This document shows positions 35,901 to 49,400 of a DNA stretch of 64,000 nt, in pieces. The notes under the pieces were generated by a model. The model worked only from the letters and a program-made list of their open reading frames with translations, made no database searches and was not told the origin of the DNA. The position numbers and the translations under genes were made by a program. Source of the stretch: Elysia crispata (taxonomy: Eukaryota > Mollusca > Gastropoda > Plakobranchidae). The stretch lies in NCBI GenBank assembly GCA_033675545.1, contig JAWDGP010005047.1, positions 271,001 through 335,000 on the forward strand, read 5' to 3'. The number at the start of each line of letters is the position of its first letter. Positions within the stretch are counted from its first letter, which is position 1.

Positions 35901-38900
35901 CAAAAGGTCTAGATTGTCAGTGCATAAGACATATAGGACAATTTCAAAGAACTCAACGATGCTGAAGATCTTTGAAATATTCTGATCTGTTGTTTAGTGT
36001 CACTTTTGGAAGCCACGGTATTGAATGAATTATTTTTACATGATGCATTTCAACTCATGGAACAGAAACCTAGTGATAGTTTACAACCATATTTTAACAA
36101 TAAAAAAACCAAAAAAAAAAAACAAATAAAAAAACATGTCAAAACAAATTGCCAAAAGACATAAAATGAAAATAAATTATACTTTTCTACAACTTGCATA
36201 ATTACTTCACAAAAAGTTCAACTCCTTAACTGTCACTATGCATTTAAAAAATTCAAGCCCATTGAAAGGGAATAAATTTCTTTAAAAGTTAAACATACAT
36301 TAATTTTACTTAATGCTGATCAAACTCACCAAAAATTAGCATGCCCACTCTTCAACAAGTACTTTCTCATTCTATCTGCTAAAAAGATGACATTATTACC
36401 TGCAAAATCTATAAAGCATGGACACATGCCTTCATCATTACCCCCAAGCCAGTTAAAGGGATAAAAAAGGAGTAAAAATTGTTTATTTTATTTCTTGGAA
36501 AACCACAGCAAAAGTTGGAGGCTAGATATACTATCATAGTTAAGAACTCATACTGGTCAGTTTTGAGTCCTAAAATAATTTTGGGATAATTTGGTTGGAA
36601 AAAAAGCAAAGCAAAAAGACTATTTGAAATAGACTGAAATAAAAGATATGAATTACTTCTAACATAAAACATAAGGCAAAACTATTTTTTACACACACAT
36701 TTCATAATTTAAATGGATAGGTTAATTTGGAAAGAGTTTAATCTGATAATTGATGGGCCTACCTGAATTCCTACCAATTTATTAATGCAATGGATATGGA
36801 TCTAATTTAGGTTAAAAATCTCGATTCTACAATTCAGAAGAAGTTTAAATTCGATATAGGATTTAGGCAAGATATCCACTTAAGACTTTCACTTTATCTG
36901 GTATAAAGCTCATTTCTCTTGATTAAAAGACTTTGTCTCAGGAGTTCCTTGCAGTATAACAAAGTTTGCATAAAAAGATCTAATTCTAAATTGTGGTTTT
37001 TACTTGGAGCAAAAATAGTTTTGGTCACATGAAATAGTGTCTATAAATATCATAGAAAAGCATAGAATTATCAATATTCCAGTGATAGTAATGGTAAGGA
37101 ACAAAAAATGAAGCAAGGAACCTTCAAAAACTTCAATAAAATGGCTCTCAGCGTAATACTAAGTCTTTATTCCTGCACATCTCATTAATTTTCTAGCACA
37201 TAAAATTGTGTTGCTGTTTTGAAGCACTTCAAAATGTGACCAAAAAGTCATCACCATCCCAACCTCCTCAGAACACCTAATCATGCATTACAACAACAGT
37301 AGCTCAAATAAAATAACATGCACAGGAATATGTGTTGTATCAATAAACAGGACTATGTGTGCGAAACCCCAAGTGAAATCATACACAGATTTCAGCCACC
37401 ACGAAAAGTCTCAGACAATATTTAGAAATATATAGAAATTTATCAATGTAACACATTGTAATTACTTGAAAGTAAATTGTCATTAAGCTTCCTTATGATA
37501 TGGGTTAGTTTCACTTGTCACAAAATCAAAAGCTTTGCATGAGATGAACTTCTAATAACATACATAATTTCTGATGTGCCAAACACTCTTATCTTGACCT
37601 TTCTGTTATCAATCAATCTACCAATACCTTCTGGACATGCTTATTTTATTGGAATCAAAGAAAATATTAACATTAAGTTATTATCTTGTAAAGACTCTAA
37701 GTATAACCATTTTATTCTTGAAGATGTGCAATAGAGCTCACCGAACGATGCATTGGCATCATAATTCAATCTCCACATTGGTGATCTGGTAATCCTAGGG
37801 CCTGACAGACTAAAATTAACTATGGGATTGTGTTTGATGATTGCTCTACGGTTGAAGTTGAGCAGTTGTAACCCTCTTTTATATAGCCAATTATAGGAAT
37901 CCTAAAAGCCAGTCATTTATAGAAGAAGCTAAGTCCAATGGTCGCCAGTACAGAAATCTCTTGAGGCACTTGCTTTGCTTTCAGTAATCAGAAATATTGA
38001 GAGAAAACCCCCCAACAGTATCACAAAAAAAATATTGCTATGTATTAGATGGTCTTTTAACATCTCTAACAGTATTTCGAATTAAGTATTCTTAGATTTA
38101 GAGATAAATTTTTTAGTATCTGAACCCGTTTTTGTCCTTTCAAATAGCAGGACTTTTCACAAACTTGGCATCACAATTTTCCTATTTCTATAAGTGCAGG
38201 AAAAGCTGTTGGCTTAATGGAGTTTTACATGCAGAAGTCTTTATTAATCAATTTATATTTCTGAAATCATATCATGGAATAAAGTTTGATAATTTAAAAA
38301 TGTCATATTGTGTTGAATTCAAGTTATATGTATGTATATATAAATATATATATACATATATATATTAAGACAAAATCCAACTCATAGATATTAGATTCAT
38401 AAAACAACAAACAACAGAAGGCATGAAAGAAATAATTATTCATACATACATAATTAGGGCTGGGACTGACTTTGTGAACATAAAAAAAGGAGAAAAAAAG
38501 CAGCTGCGATCAGCCAAGACAGCCCAACCCTTTCTGAAGATCTCCATGGGGTTTTTTTTTTTTTTATTTTAAGTATAGAGTGCAAATTAATTCATATAGA
38601 TTTTAATATCTTATTATTCCTATTTTCAGGAATGAGATCAGCTAAGCTCTGAAACTTAGGGGGAAATTTTGAATTTTAATGAAAAAGTAAAAAAAAAAAA
38701 TGATATAAAAGGAGGAAATTGGACTCTAAGAAAAAAAAGGATTTAAGTCTAAATGAAGATTTTCAGCCCTTATTACAAAAAAAGGGGAAAGGGGAAAATA
38801 CCACACAGTTCATCCATAAAATTCTTGGCCTTGAGTTATTGATCTAATTGCAAACAATTTTAAACAAAACTGTCAGCAAATTAATCAACATACATAAAGA

Positions 38901-41900
38901 GCTGAGGCAAATGAAAGATAAATAATGCGATGTATTATTTGAACAAAATATTGAGATAGGAAAAAAAAAACAACTGACCAAATAGGACAGGATAAGCAGC
39001 GATCAAATTAGCATACTGCTCACAAATTGTTCACTCACAGCACCGCTTTTGGCAGATTTAAAAAAAAAAAAAGAGGAATTAAGTCGGGTTGCACACAAAG
39101 CCCCCCCCCCCCTCCCCCCCCAAAAAAAAATACACACACAAAGATGAGGTTCTGAGTAGGGAGCATTTATGGACTATATGCGATACTTCCTTCTTCTTTT
39201 TTTTTTTTTTTTTTTTTTGGCATTAGTTTGCAGGAAACGTGGCACATATGCTATCTAAATAGCAGTAAAGCATCACAAACGGCTCAGAGCTAATGAAAAA
39301 TGTGAAAATTTTACGACAATCACATGAAATGTAGTCTTTTGCTTTCCCCCCTTATTTGCAGTCTCTCCTCTTCAACAACTTTTCATACCTTCCCCCTTCC
39401 CAAGAATGCACAAAATAGTTCAACATTTTAGAAGCAAAAAACTGGGAACATGAATGAAAGGTATTAGCAAACCAAAGAAAAAACAGACACTTGGTGCATT
39501 CTTATTACCGATAACTGATCAAAATATACAAAATTGTTTATTTCTACAAATAAGCCTACAAAGGTTACTAGATTTTACCACATATTGTTTTTCCAAAAAT
39601 TTGCTACAGGCAAATTTGATTGATGCTGGAAAATATTTTCAGAGCAAAGCAAGGGAGATTCTTTATAAAACTATCTCATAGGCTCTAACTCTAGGGATTA
39701 GGTATCTTTTGTTGAATGTTTTAAGTCATATCTCACAAAATAACCTTATAAATTTCAAAACTTTTATTCCATTTACAAACTTAACAGAACCTTTCATACA
39801 AAATACATTCTATGTAAAGTAATTTAACATACATTCTCTATCACTAAAGAAATGAATTTACAAGTAAGGCTTAACATAAAGAGAAGCTTTTCAACATATT
39901 TAAGAGGCTATAAATGAGTATTAATAGAGCTAACGACTAGTAGTGATGAGACATAAAAAGAAAAATACTCATAAGTATAAAAATAGTACAAATTTTTACA
40001 TAATTTAAAGGAATTTGTTTCACCAAATTGAAAATGGCAAGAAACAGAGGACGATTATTAAAAATTTCTGTCTTAAGGCCTTATCTTACATCATGTTAGG
40101 CAGATAAAAAATACTAAATTGTGTTTGACATTTATTTCTACAAAAATAATTTAATTATAATAGTTTCTCCTCCATGCTGTTATATTGGTTTCTAACAAAA
40201 GTATTTTAACACTACAGCGTTTAAGAGATTCATTAGAAAAACTTTATTCTTACAATGATAAACATTTTTAATAGTTAGCATTTTAAAATTTTATTACACA
40301 AGCAATTATCAAGCTGTTCACACCTTTCACTCAGAAAGAGATAAAAATTAATGACCCCTACCGATATGGATCCTATTACAAGAAACAGCTTTGGAAAAAA
40401 ATTAATTCTATATTTATAACTGTGTTCTTTGCCACTATTATCAGATGTCAGAAATCTCCACCAATTGTTTTCAAGAAATGGAATCCTTTTGATAAAGTAG
40501 GTCATTGATTAATGCTGTGAAATATTGAAAATATTTTCTTTTATGATAATTTAAATTTTGCCAAAATGAGTTTGCAGTCATTTTGTGTCTCTGTATTTAA
40601 AACTATGTCAATATCTTCTTTATTGATTAGAAACAAGAATGGTTATTCAGCATGTACATTTTGCTCCATAAACAAGATCTGGAAAAAAAACAACCAGGTA
40701 ACGAACATAAAAACCCTTAATGCTGTAGTTTGCATTTCCGAAAAATTAACCTAATTAAGTAACATATAAGGAAAAGTTGGCCAATGCTGAGCAAGAGATC
40801 AAATTTAACAGCGCATAATGCTTTGACGCTAGAATGCCTGAACCCTGTAAACACTAAGATGCAAATATTTTGAACAAAGATTACAGCTCATCTTTAAATA
40901 TATATTATGATCTTTTCTCTGGGTTTACTTTAATTTGATACAATTGCCTGAAAACAAGTCCTAATTGGATGGCGCGAATTTCATTTTGAGGAAAAAAAAA
41001 GATAATTTAAAATAGAGTATTTCCTTGTCTTCTGACATTTTTCAGGAAACCTAAAATTCTAGCATTTAAATAACTTCATGCAATTTTCACTTCTGATAAG
41101 CTGGGGAAAATGCACTGTTCTAATGTGCTGGGTGCAACCCACTTGGATGGGTGCCAGACATTTGCATTATAAAATATTAAAACAAAAAAATAACTTAAAT
41201 GGAATCTTAAAGTTTGTTTCAAACAATGTTATCTTAGTCAAGGCTGTTTAATAAACCTACACCTTTATCTCAATAAACCAGTATCACTCCTTTTCATATA
41301 AACCGCAATTATTCTCGACTTCGCTAAATTCATTTATGAATGGATTTTTTGAAGTTCTGCCTGGAAAATCTACAGACGAACACAGAAATAATATATATAT
41401 ATATATATTTCAATAAAAGAATTTTTGAAACATTAGAGAACTAGGGTTGGATACAAATATGAATGGACAACATTCTATATTTAAATAGGACAAAAAAATA
41501 TAAAACTAATGAAATGTCGCCATGAGTTAAAAGGGAAGCTCAATGCTTCAATTATTACCGACTATAACATATCCTAAGATCTTGATTTTCTAGTTATTCA
41601 CATTTGCTTCTCCCATTTTGAAAAATAACTGTCATAGGACAAACTTAACATAGACCAATTAACTGATCTGATACAGAATAAACAACTACAACATACCAAC
41701 CACAATATAAATTAAAAAAAAAAAGAAATGAAGATGCAACGCATACTAAGCAGTCAAACAAAAATTTTACGATACATATGGAATCAACAGCAAGTGCCTA
41801 AGTATCATTAAACAAGGTTGCGATGTAAGAATGAAGAGGAGGGATAAAAAAGAATTAGCAAAACGAAAATTAATTTACTATGAAACAGATTTAAGTGTTT

Positions 41901-43498
41901 TTTACAAAACAGAATTTAATTACTAAATTAAGTGTTTCTCATACGCAGGTTGCAAATGGATCAATTATGAAGCATTCTCTCTGCATGACCAGACATCTTT
42001 CGATCCACCCCATATGACCTACTCACCTTTGGTACACTCCAAATCCTAATATTTCACACACTCTCATGTTTCTCAACACAACAACCATCAAAAGCTGATC
42101 AATCTTATCAGGAAAATGAAAAAAATTAGTTGTTATATTATATTGTCACTTTGGACAAGATCATTTCATGATGATGACAAGACTCAAGTTTCTAAAATAA
42201 AACAGAATGTTGATCATTACCAGAAGGCATACCAGTACATTGATATATGCAACACACAGTGTTCCCGTTTCCATAATGCGAACAAGAGATTAAGGTTGGC
42301 CAATACAAAATATCTACTGATACCAGAAGAAAAAAAAATTCTACGAATTTATAATAAAACGGGCAGCCAACTATCTTACAATCATATAAAGTTAACGTAA
42401 AAATTGGGCTATCTCTGTAGTGATTCACTACCCCCCTCCCCCCAAAAAAAATTAAACCAAAAGAACTGACCTATGAGGGACAGCCTTTCAGCTTTTGGGC
42501 AATAAAAACAAAGAAATAAGACCATTTTGAGGTTAAGAGATATATTAGCAAAAAAACAAAAAAAAAGTTTTATACATAGGGGACTTTCTAGAAAAATGAA
42601 ATCTATTGTAAAAAGCTAGGCTTAAAAAAAAGTTTTCTCCTCCACAAAAAAAAATCCCCCATTCATGGCAGATCTACCTTTCAAAAGTGCACTTCAAAGA
42701 GTGGCCAGCTAGTAAATATATGGGAATTAAAAAATTACACAAAATGAATATAAGCGTTTTTATAGATACAATTTTTGTCAAAAACAAAACAAGAGATACC
42801 TTGCTGACAATTAATCTCATATTAATTCTGCAAATTTAATTGAACACTAGCTGAAAGCTCTGTATAAAATTTGGTTGTGCAACTAATATAGGAAGTCAGG
42901 ATGATGAAGAGGAAAAAAAAAGTAATGATTTGCAAAATCAGGCAAACTCATTAAGCCAGGATTAATTTTGGACTAAGCAACTTGCACAATAAGCTTCATG
43001 TCAGAGAGAGATTATTTCTAAGACAGGGTTAACTGTATGTGCAACTGAAAGGAAAAGCTTCACCTTTTTTTTTTTTCGTTATTTTTCTTTAAAAAAAAAA
43101 AAAGATTGTGTATTCATACTCAGAAACGCATCAAAAGAAACTGTACATGAATCACAATGCCCATGCTTAAATGAGCTCAACAAACAAGTTCAGACTTCAT
43201 TTAGTTTTTTTTTTGGGTCTCCTTTCACATTTTTCTCACTAAATAACAGCTAATGTTGAGATGGTGCTCTGATCAAAAGGCAAAACTGAAAGTCAAGAGA
43301 GCAATCTACTATAGCACTTACAAAACCAGCAACAGACCAATTCTTTTCCACAAAATTTCTCCAATGAAAAATAAGGAGAATGAAAAAAAGGCTATGGTGA
43401 GGAAGCAAGGGTCCTTTAGGTGGAACATTTAAGAGTCAGTTCCACAGTAGCTTTAAATCTATATAAGCTTTGACACCAAAAGCAACAAAAGTGGGCCA
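32959..43498. other. Intergenic and 3' UTR interval between convergent genes
   Basis: Ten kilobases of AT-rich sequence between TRIQK and the dynein gene. It contains homopolymer runs (C-run near 39102-39120, T-run near 39198-39219), a TA-rich patch near 38330-38365 and one SINE-like fragment. Short open frames on both strands show no family match. Part of it is probably the 3' UTR of the dynein gene, but I could not fix its end. Confidence 0.45.
34430..34515 (-). repeat. tRNA-derived SINE fragment
   Basis: The minus strand carries an A-box (TGGCTCAGTAAG, 34490-34501) and a B-box-like GGTTCAGGTTT (34454-34464), spaced as in a tRNA. Confidence 0.45.
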
Positions 43499-46400
43499 TC
43501 AGGATGGGGGTGCTTGTGAGTCTGTAGATGTGTTGTTAGAGTCTGCCCTTTTTCCGCGTGTCATGCGCTCCAACTCAGCAGCTGCATCCCTCGTGACTGC
43601 CGCCTTGTCTGTTGTGGACAGATGAAAAGTATGAGATCATTCTTTTTTAATCCCCATCAAATTCAAGGAATCAAAACTGTTATCTTAGATATGGGATCTG
43701 ACAATATATTTCAAGATCAACAATACATTCAATAAATCTTTTACTAGATTTCTTTGTTTCTGACTCAAAACTATTCTAGCCAGTGCTCTTTGGTTTGACT
43801 CCACATCGAGCTGGGGGTGGACAGATAGGTATCAAATTTCACTTCTTACACATGAGTGCATGAAAGTTGCTGAACATTTAAACTTTTTTAATTGAGATGC
43901 TTTGTCTTTTAACAAGAATAACTAAAGCATTTAAACATTTTCAGCTAAATGATGCTGAAAAGATAAACACTCCAACTGTGTATTTTTTTTAATTACCAAC
44001 AATAGTTGCAAAGTAGAGTAATGTTAACTGATGAAAAATATTTTCAGACTATTTCTGAAAATACTGTTCTCTTCCACTCTATATTCTGAATGTATATTTC
44101 ATCAACTTGTCTTCCTCACTAGAGAACTGAACAAAATGTGTTTTAATTGTTCTGTAGTTCAAAAGTAAAGACTAGCCAATTAATTTTTGCCCCTCATGTT
44201 GGTTTGTGGTTGTATTGCAGCCATGTGAGTGTGCTGAACAGCTGAAAATTTCATGGTTTCAGGTTTCCCCTCCACCTTTCGAGCTTACGCTGGTGCCTAA
44301 CTAAAAAATAAAAAATCTTGCAATTTGTAGAGCTGTGTATAGAAGATAAAAATAATATGGTTGCTCACATGAAACTGATAAAATCAATAAATTCTTTTGG
44401 AAACCATATCAAACATGCTTAATTGTCCATAATAAAATAAATAATCTATTTCCTAGAGTTATGTCCTATCAATGAGCAATTTAAACTCACTTGCAACTGG
44501 TGCTCCAGGAGTTTTACTAAGTAGACTGTTGAAGAAATTGGCAAGCATACCCTCTGTGGTACCAGCTTGGGGCTTTCCGTCCTGTAAAATTGAAAGGTGG
44601 AGGTAGAATATACCATATTTCTAAAGATGCGCCAAAATGCAGGAACAATTTGTAAAAGCTATAAAAATATTGCACAAAAAATAAAAGTAAATGTTGATAA
44701 AGGAGATGCCTAACGTCAGCATCTTTCAAGTATGTATGATAAAATGTTGCAAAATGACGTGTCAAAACTTTCTGAGATGCTCTGGAGAGATGATAGTATT
44801 GAAAGTAACTAGATTGCTAGAGATTTGATGAGTACAAATTGAAAGTAACAATGTTAAAATTAAGATAAATTTTGGGCAACAGACAACTCTCTCAAGCAAT
44901 GAAATTAATATAAATGTTAGGGATAACAAATTTTCAAAAGGTGGAAAAGTAAAAAAAAGTGTTATTATTAATCAACAATAATCAATGAATCCTGACAAGA
45001 ACAACCTTTACTCACAAATGATAGTAACGCTTTTATTCATAGCTTACCCATGAAGGTTGACACTTAATTTTGATAATATTGCTCATATTGCCAAAGTTAG
45101 ACTTTTGCCACAATTTACTTACAGGTCAATTTATAAATTGCTTTAAGTGCAGAACAAGGCAGACCAATTGAGAGTTACATATATTTCAATTTGGTGAATG
45201 TTTAAAGCACTCGGAGCACAACCTAGCTGTAGTAGTAATGTAAAAATCAAACGATACTATTGTCATTAGAGCCAAATAAATCCAGAATTTGTTATCAGCA
45301 TTTTAAGATTTGCCAAGAGAGCCTTTCTTAAATTTCATCAACTCATAACTTTCAAAGACACTAGATTTATAAGGATGCATATCTTATTCCTGGGTATCAA
45401 AAGCAAAAGTCAGCAAAGAGCCTCATATTGCCTAGTTGGATAGGAAAGCCTAGTTAGTTTGTAGGAATATATTATATAGATACAGTAGTATTCACTTGTT
45501 ACAGACATTAACTTTGACAGAGTAAAAAACTGGAGAGAAACATTTGAAGAAGCCTACTTAAAATTTATCATGTAGGTACTCCACAAAGGAACAAAAATCT
45601 GAGGACAAATATTCAAATTGCAAGCAAATGACAAAACTGTTTTTGGTAAACTTGGAAGTTTTGCTGATGAGAATTACATACCTTCCCTCTCATGGGAGAA
45701 GGTGTATTGGCAGAAGGAGCTGGTGATCTATCTGGTGTCCTCTGAACTGCAGGTCTTTGAGTTCTGCCAGCAGTGGATTCTTGCTGCTATGCAGGAAGAA
45801 AACCAAAAAAAAAAAACAAGCAATGTTTTTAACAGACTAGAGGCACCATGAAAAATGAAAGTAAACTATTTATCAATCACACACTTACTTCAGGTTATGT
45901 TTGAGTACTGAATAAATAAACTTTAAAACAGTTAAACCAGCTTTACAGCATAAAAAATCCGTGCTAATAGGTAAGGAGGAAAAAAAAAAAACCAATAAAA
46001 TGTAACACTTGGATACAAAGAGAGCAAAATGATAAACAGTGGTTATCAAATATCTAAAAACTGTTTACGTAGTTTCTACTTGGCTTCATCTTTTTTATAA
46101 AAGTACTTTAAAGTGAGTAATGACTGTTTCCTAGATGTTGAAATTATATTAAGCAATTTTTGTTTCACAGCCCCAAAGTTTATTTATTTATTTATTTATT
46201 TATTCTTTTTTTTACACATTTATAGCTCTATTTCTTTCATTTGAAAAATGATTATCAAATAAGCATTTCCTTCTGAAAGATGTTTTTGTTTTGACTGATT
46301 GGTAACTCTGGATACAGCCTACATAAGCTCGTTTTCTAACAATGTCATGCCAAACATAGTTTTCCATTTGTCTTGCTTACAGCTGGAGAACTGCCAGGTG

Positions 46401-49400
46401 CAGGCTGTTTGGAAAGTTGGGACTGTTGCTTCATGAGGAAAGCTTGTTCATCTTCTGCGACCACTTCTGCATCTCTCTGGATCACCTGCAAAACAAGCAT
46501 AATCTATTTTATATTGTTCAAAAAAGTTGCATTGCTTCACATAATACATACACCTGAGCACAAATGAAACAGATTATAGCATTACAGGGTGTTGTTTTTA
46601 TATCATTTGTAGATCTATTCATCTAGCATCAACTTTCAATGCTAACAACAGTTAAACTTGTTTGGACCCAGTTCATATATGGTTGTAAGGAAAGAAAAAT
46701 TGATGAGTATTAGGGAATCTCCACATCAGTTGATGGGAGATGAGATGGCTCAACAGCTAGAGTAATGGACTGACAATAGGGAGTTTTAGTTTTAGGTTCA
46801 ATGCCTTGCTGAGTCATCTGGTGGTGGGTTAGATTCCAACTAGCCAAGCCTATCCTTGGCATAAAAAAGACTGTGTTCTGACCACTTTCAATATAAAAAG
46901 ACAAAACCTTGAAAATCAAAAGATCCAAAGATGCACTTAACTAATGTTTTCCAACCTTGCACTTAAGGGATGATATATTATATCCTCCATGCTTCAAATG
47001 ACAACAGCATTAAACGTCAGCCCAAGAGCCAGCAGATTTACATCTACTCATAATATAATATCTTTCAAGCAAAGGAAATGCTACCAAATACATCCAATAT
47101 TGTAATAAACAGTCTGTTAAGGTATATTGGTGAATGACAGCATGGTAAGTAACACTGACTACAGAGGTGCCTACCCCAACCTATGCCTTTCAGGGAAACC
47201 ACCCACCAAAATCAAGGACAAAGCACGGTGAAGCTAATTTTTAAAAAACGACAATTCAGTTTTTGCTATTCCACTTAAAGCACTGATAAAATCAGCCACA
47301 AAGCTGTTGGAAACAAATAAGCTAAGACAAAAATATTAAAGTAATAATAGTGCCAGGGATAAGAACTGGACACAATTCTTTTCTGAACTTTTTAAAATCG
47401 GTCACTAGCGGCCTAGGCAGGAGCAATCTCTCTCTCTTCCTCCCTTCCCCCTTTTCCCCTAAAAATAAAATGGACTGTCCAAAGAGCCATGATTGTGAAG
47501 CATTTTTTTCTCTCTCATCGAGCTCATTTTTTTTGTGCTCAGACCAAGACTAAGGTTGAATGACCTGTTGTGTCCCTCAAATGTTAGTTGTTACTGCTTT
47601 CTGTATTTTATTGGCTCAACTGAGGCGCCATACAAGCTTACTTATCAGAGTATACATAAAGGCCTATATTGTGGCTTCCTTATCTTTATCTTTTCTTTTA
47701 AAAAGACATTTGAGCTGAATATGTTAAATATTGATTAGGTCTAGAATGTCTCACTAGGCCTCGCCTGGCCCTGTTAAAAGAAAATAACAATATAACATTA
47801 AGATCTAGACTTACAATTATTTGTCTTGGAATGAAAATCACCAGAGCAGAAAATAATAAGAAATAAAAATCACCTACTCATGCCCGGTTTTGATTATCTA
47901 TCTGGATCTAGATTTACACTAGATCTAGCTCCACCAGTATTTAGGATTTCCCCCAATTGACCTTAATACTCGACAAGATTTAGAATGAATCTTGACAAAA
48001 AGAAACTGCCTAGTCCCATTAGCTATTGTAAGATGAAGAAATCAGAATAACTCTTTGTTGAACATAATGGCGAGGTCTGGGTGTGAAGATAGAGATAACA
48101 ATATTTTTCAGACAAATGTACGATAAATTTAACAAGCAAAACAACTCCATGGGGGGTGTTTTTCGGACGAATGTACGATAAAGTTAACAAACAATCGTAA
48201 CAACTTGATGGGGGTTGTTTTTCGGACGAATGTATGATAAAGTAAACAAACAAAACAACATCCATGGGAGATGTTTTTCGGATGAATGTACAATAAAGTA
48301 AACAAACACAACTCCATGGTACCAATATCTTGAATGGTTTCAACTGTAATACAAATCTCGATATTGGAATTGAAAATATAAATAATAAACAAAAATACAC
48401 GATCGATATGATTATATCGCCTAGTTTTATACCTTTGCACAGGTTGATAGTCGATGACGGAAAAATATCGTTCTTGTCTAGAATTATATTTTCACTATTT
48501 GTTTTTTTCATAGAATTGTTGGGTCACACTAACCCCGAAACAAAAACAAAAATAAGCGATTATAATTGTTTATGTTGAATCAGTCTAAATGCTGAGACAA
48601 AACAAAAAAATCTGTGATTTTGCCGGTAAATCTGGGTGCCTGGGATACAACAACAAATCCAAGAGTTTCCCAGATTTTCCAGGACCATAGGCACCTCTGT
48701 GGCGCGGACATAAATGTGAACACAATAATAATTTATCAAGAATCTTACTCGCACAATTTCACATAATGGAAAAGAAAATGTTCATTTGCAAATAATGAAA
48801 AACTGTATGTCCCTAAATCTCCTCCAATTTGCTCTCAGAGCTAGTGCTTACCTTTCGCATAGGAGGCTTAGATATAACATCGTCAAAATTGTCATCTGGC
48901 TTCATTGAAGACATGCTTTCATATAATATGCTTATCTTTTTTTCATTGTCCCAGCCTGAAGGTCTGTAGAAAAAGGTTGCAAAATAAATGAAATATTTTA
49001 GTTCAATAATACCCAATACATGGCTCCTAATTAATATTTTTCAAAATTATGACTCTGAGAATGTGATAAATCAAAAATACACAATTCCTAAAAATAATGT
49101 TAATTTGCTTATAAATGGAATTTAAGATTCAATCTTACTTTTTTCTTTTTTTTGTTATGACACTTTTTATGACAATTAACTGTTTATCAATGGATGCCTA
49201 AAAGTAACATAAAAAAAAACGTTAGAGGATCAAAATGTGTAAATATTGTGAATCACTGAAGATCATAAACAACCTATCATCAAGATTAATATTACAGGAC
49301 AGTGCAAAACGTTTTTAAAAAGGAAGAAAAAAATATATACAAAGAACCAGTTGTGGCTTTCAGGAAAAGAATTGTTAAAAAAAAAAAAGATTGAGACCCA

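Noticed and set aside
48023-48511. 162-codon minus-strand open frame
   Set aside because: Most of it is the 55-60 base minisatellite translated; it lies within a dynein intron and matches no family.
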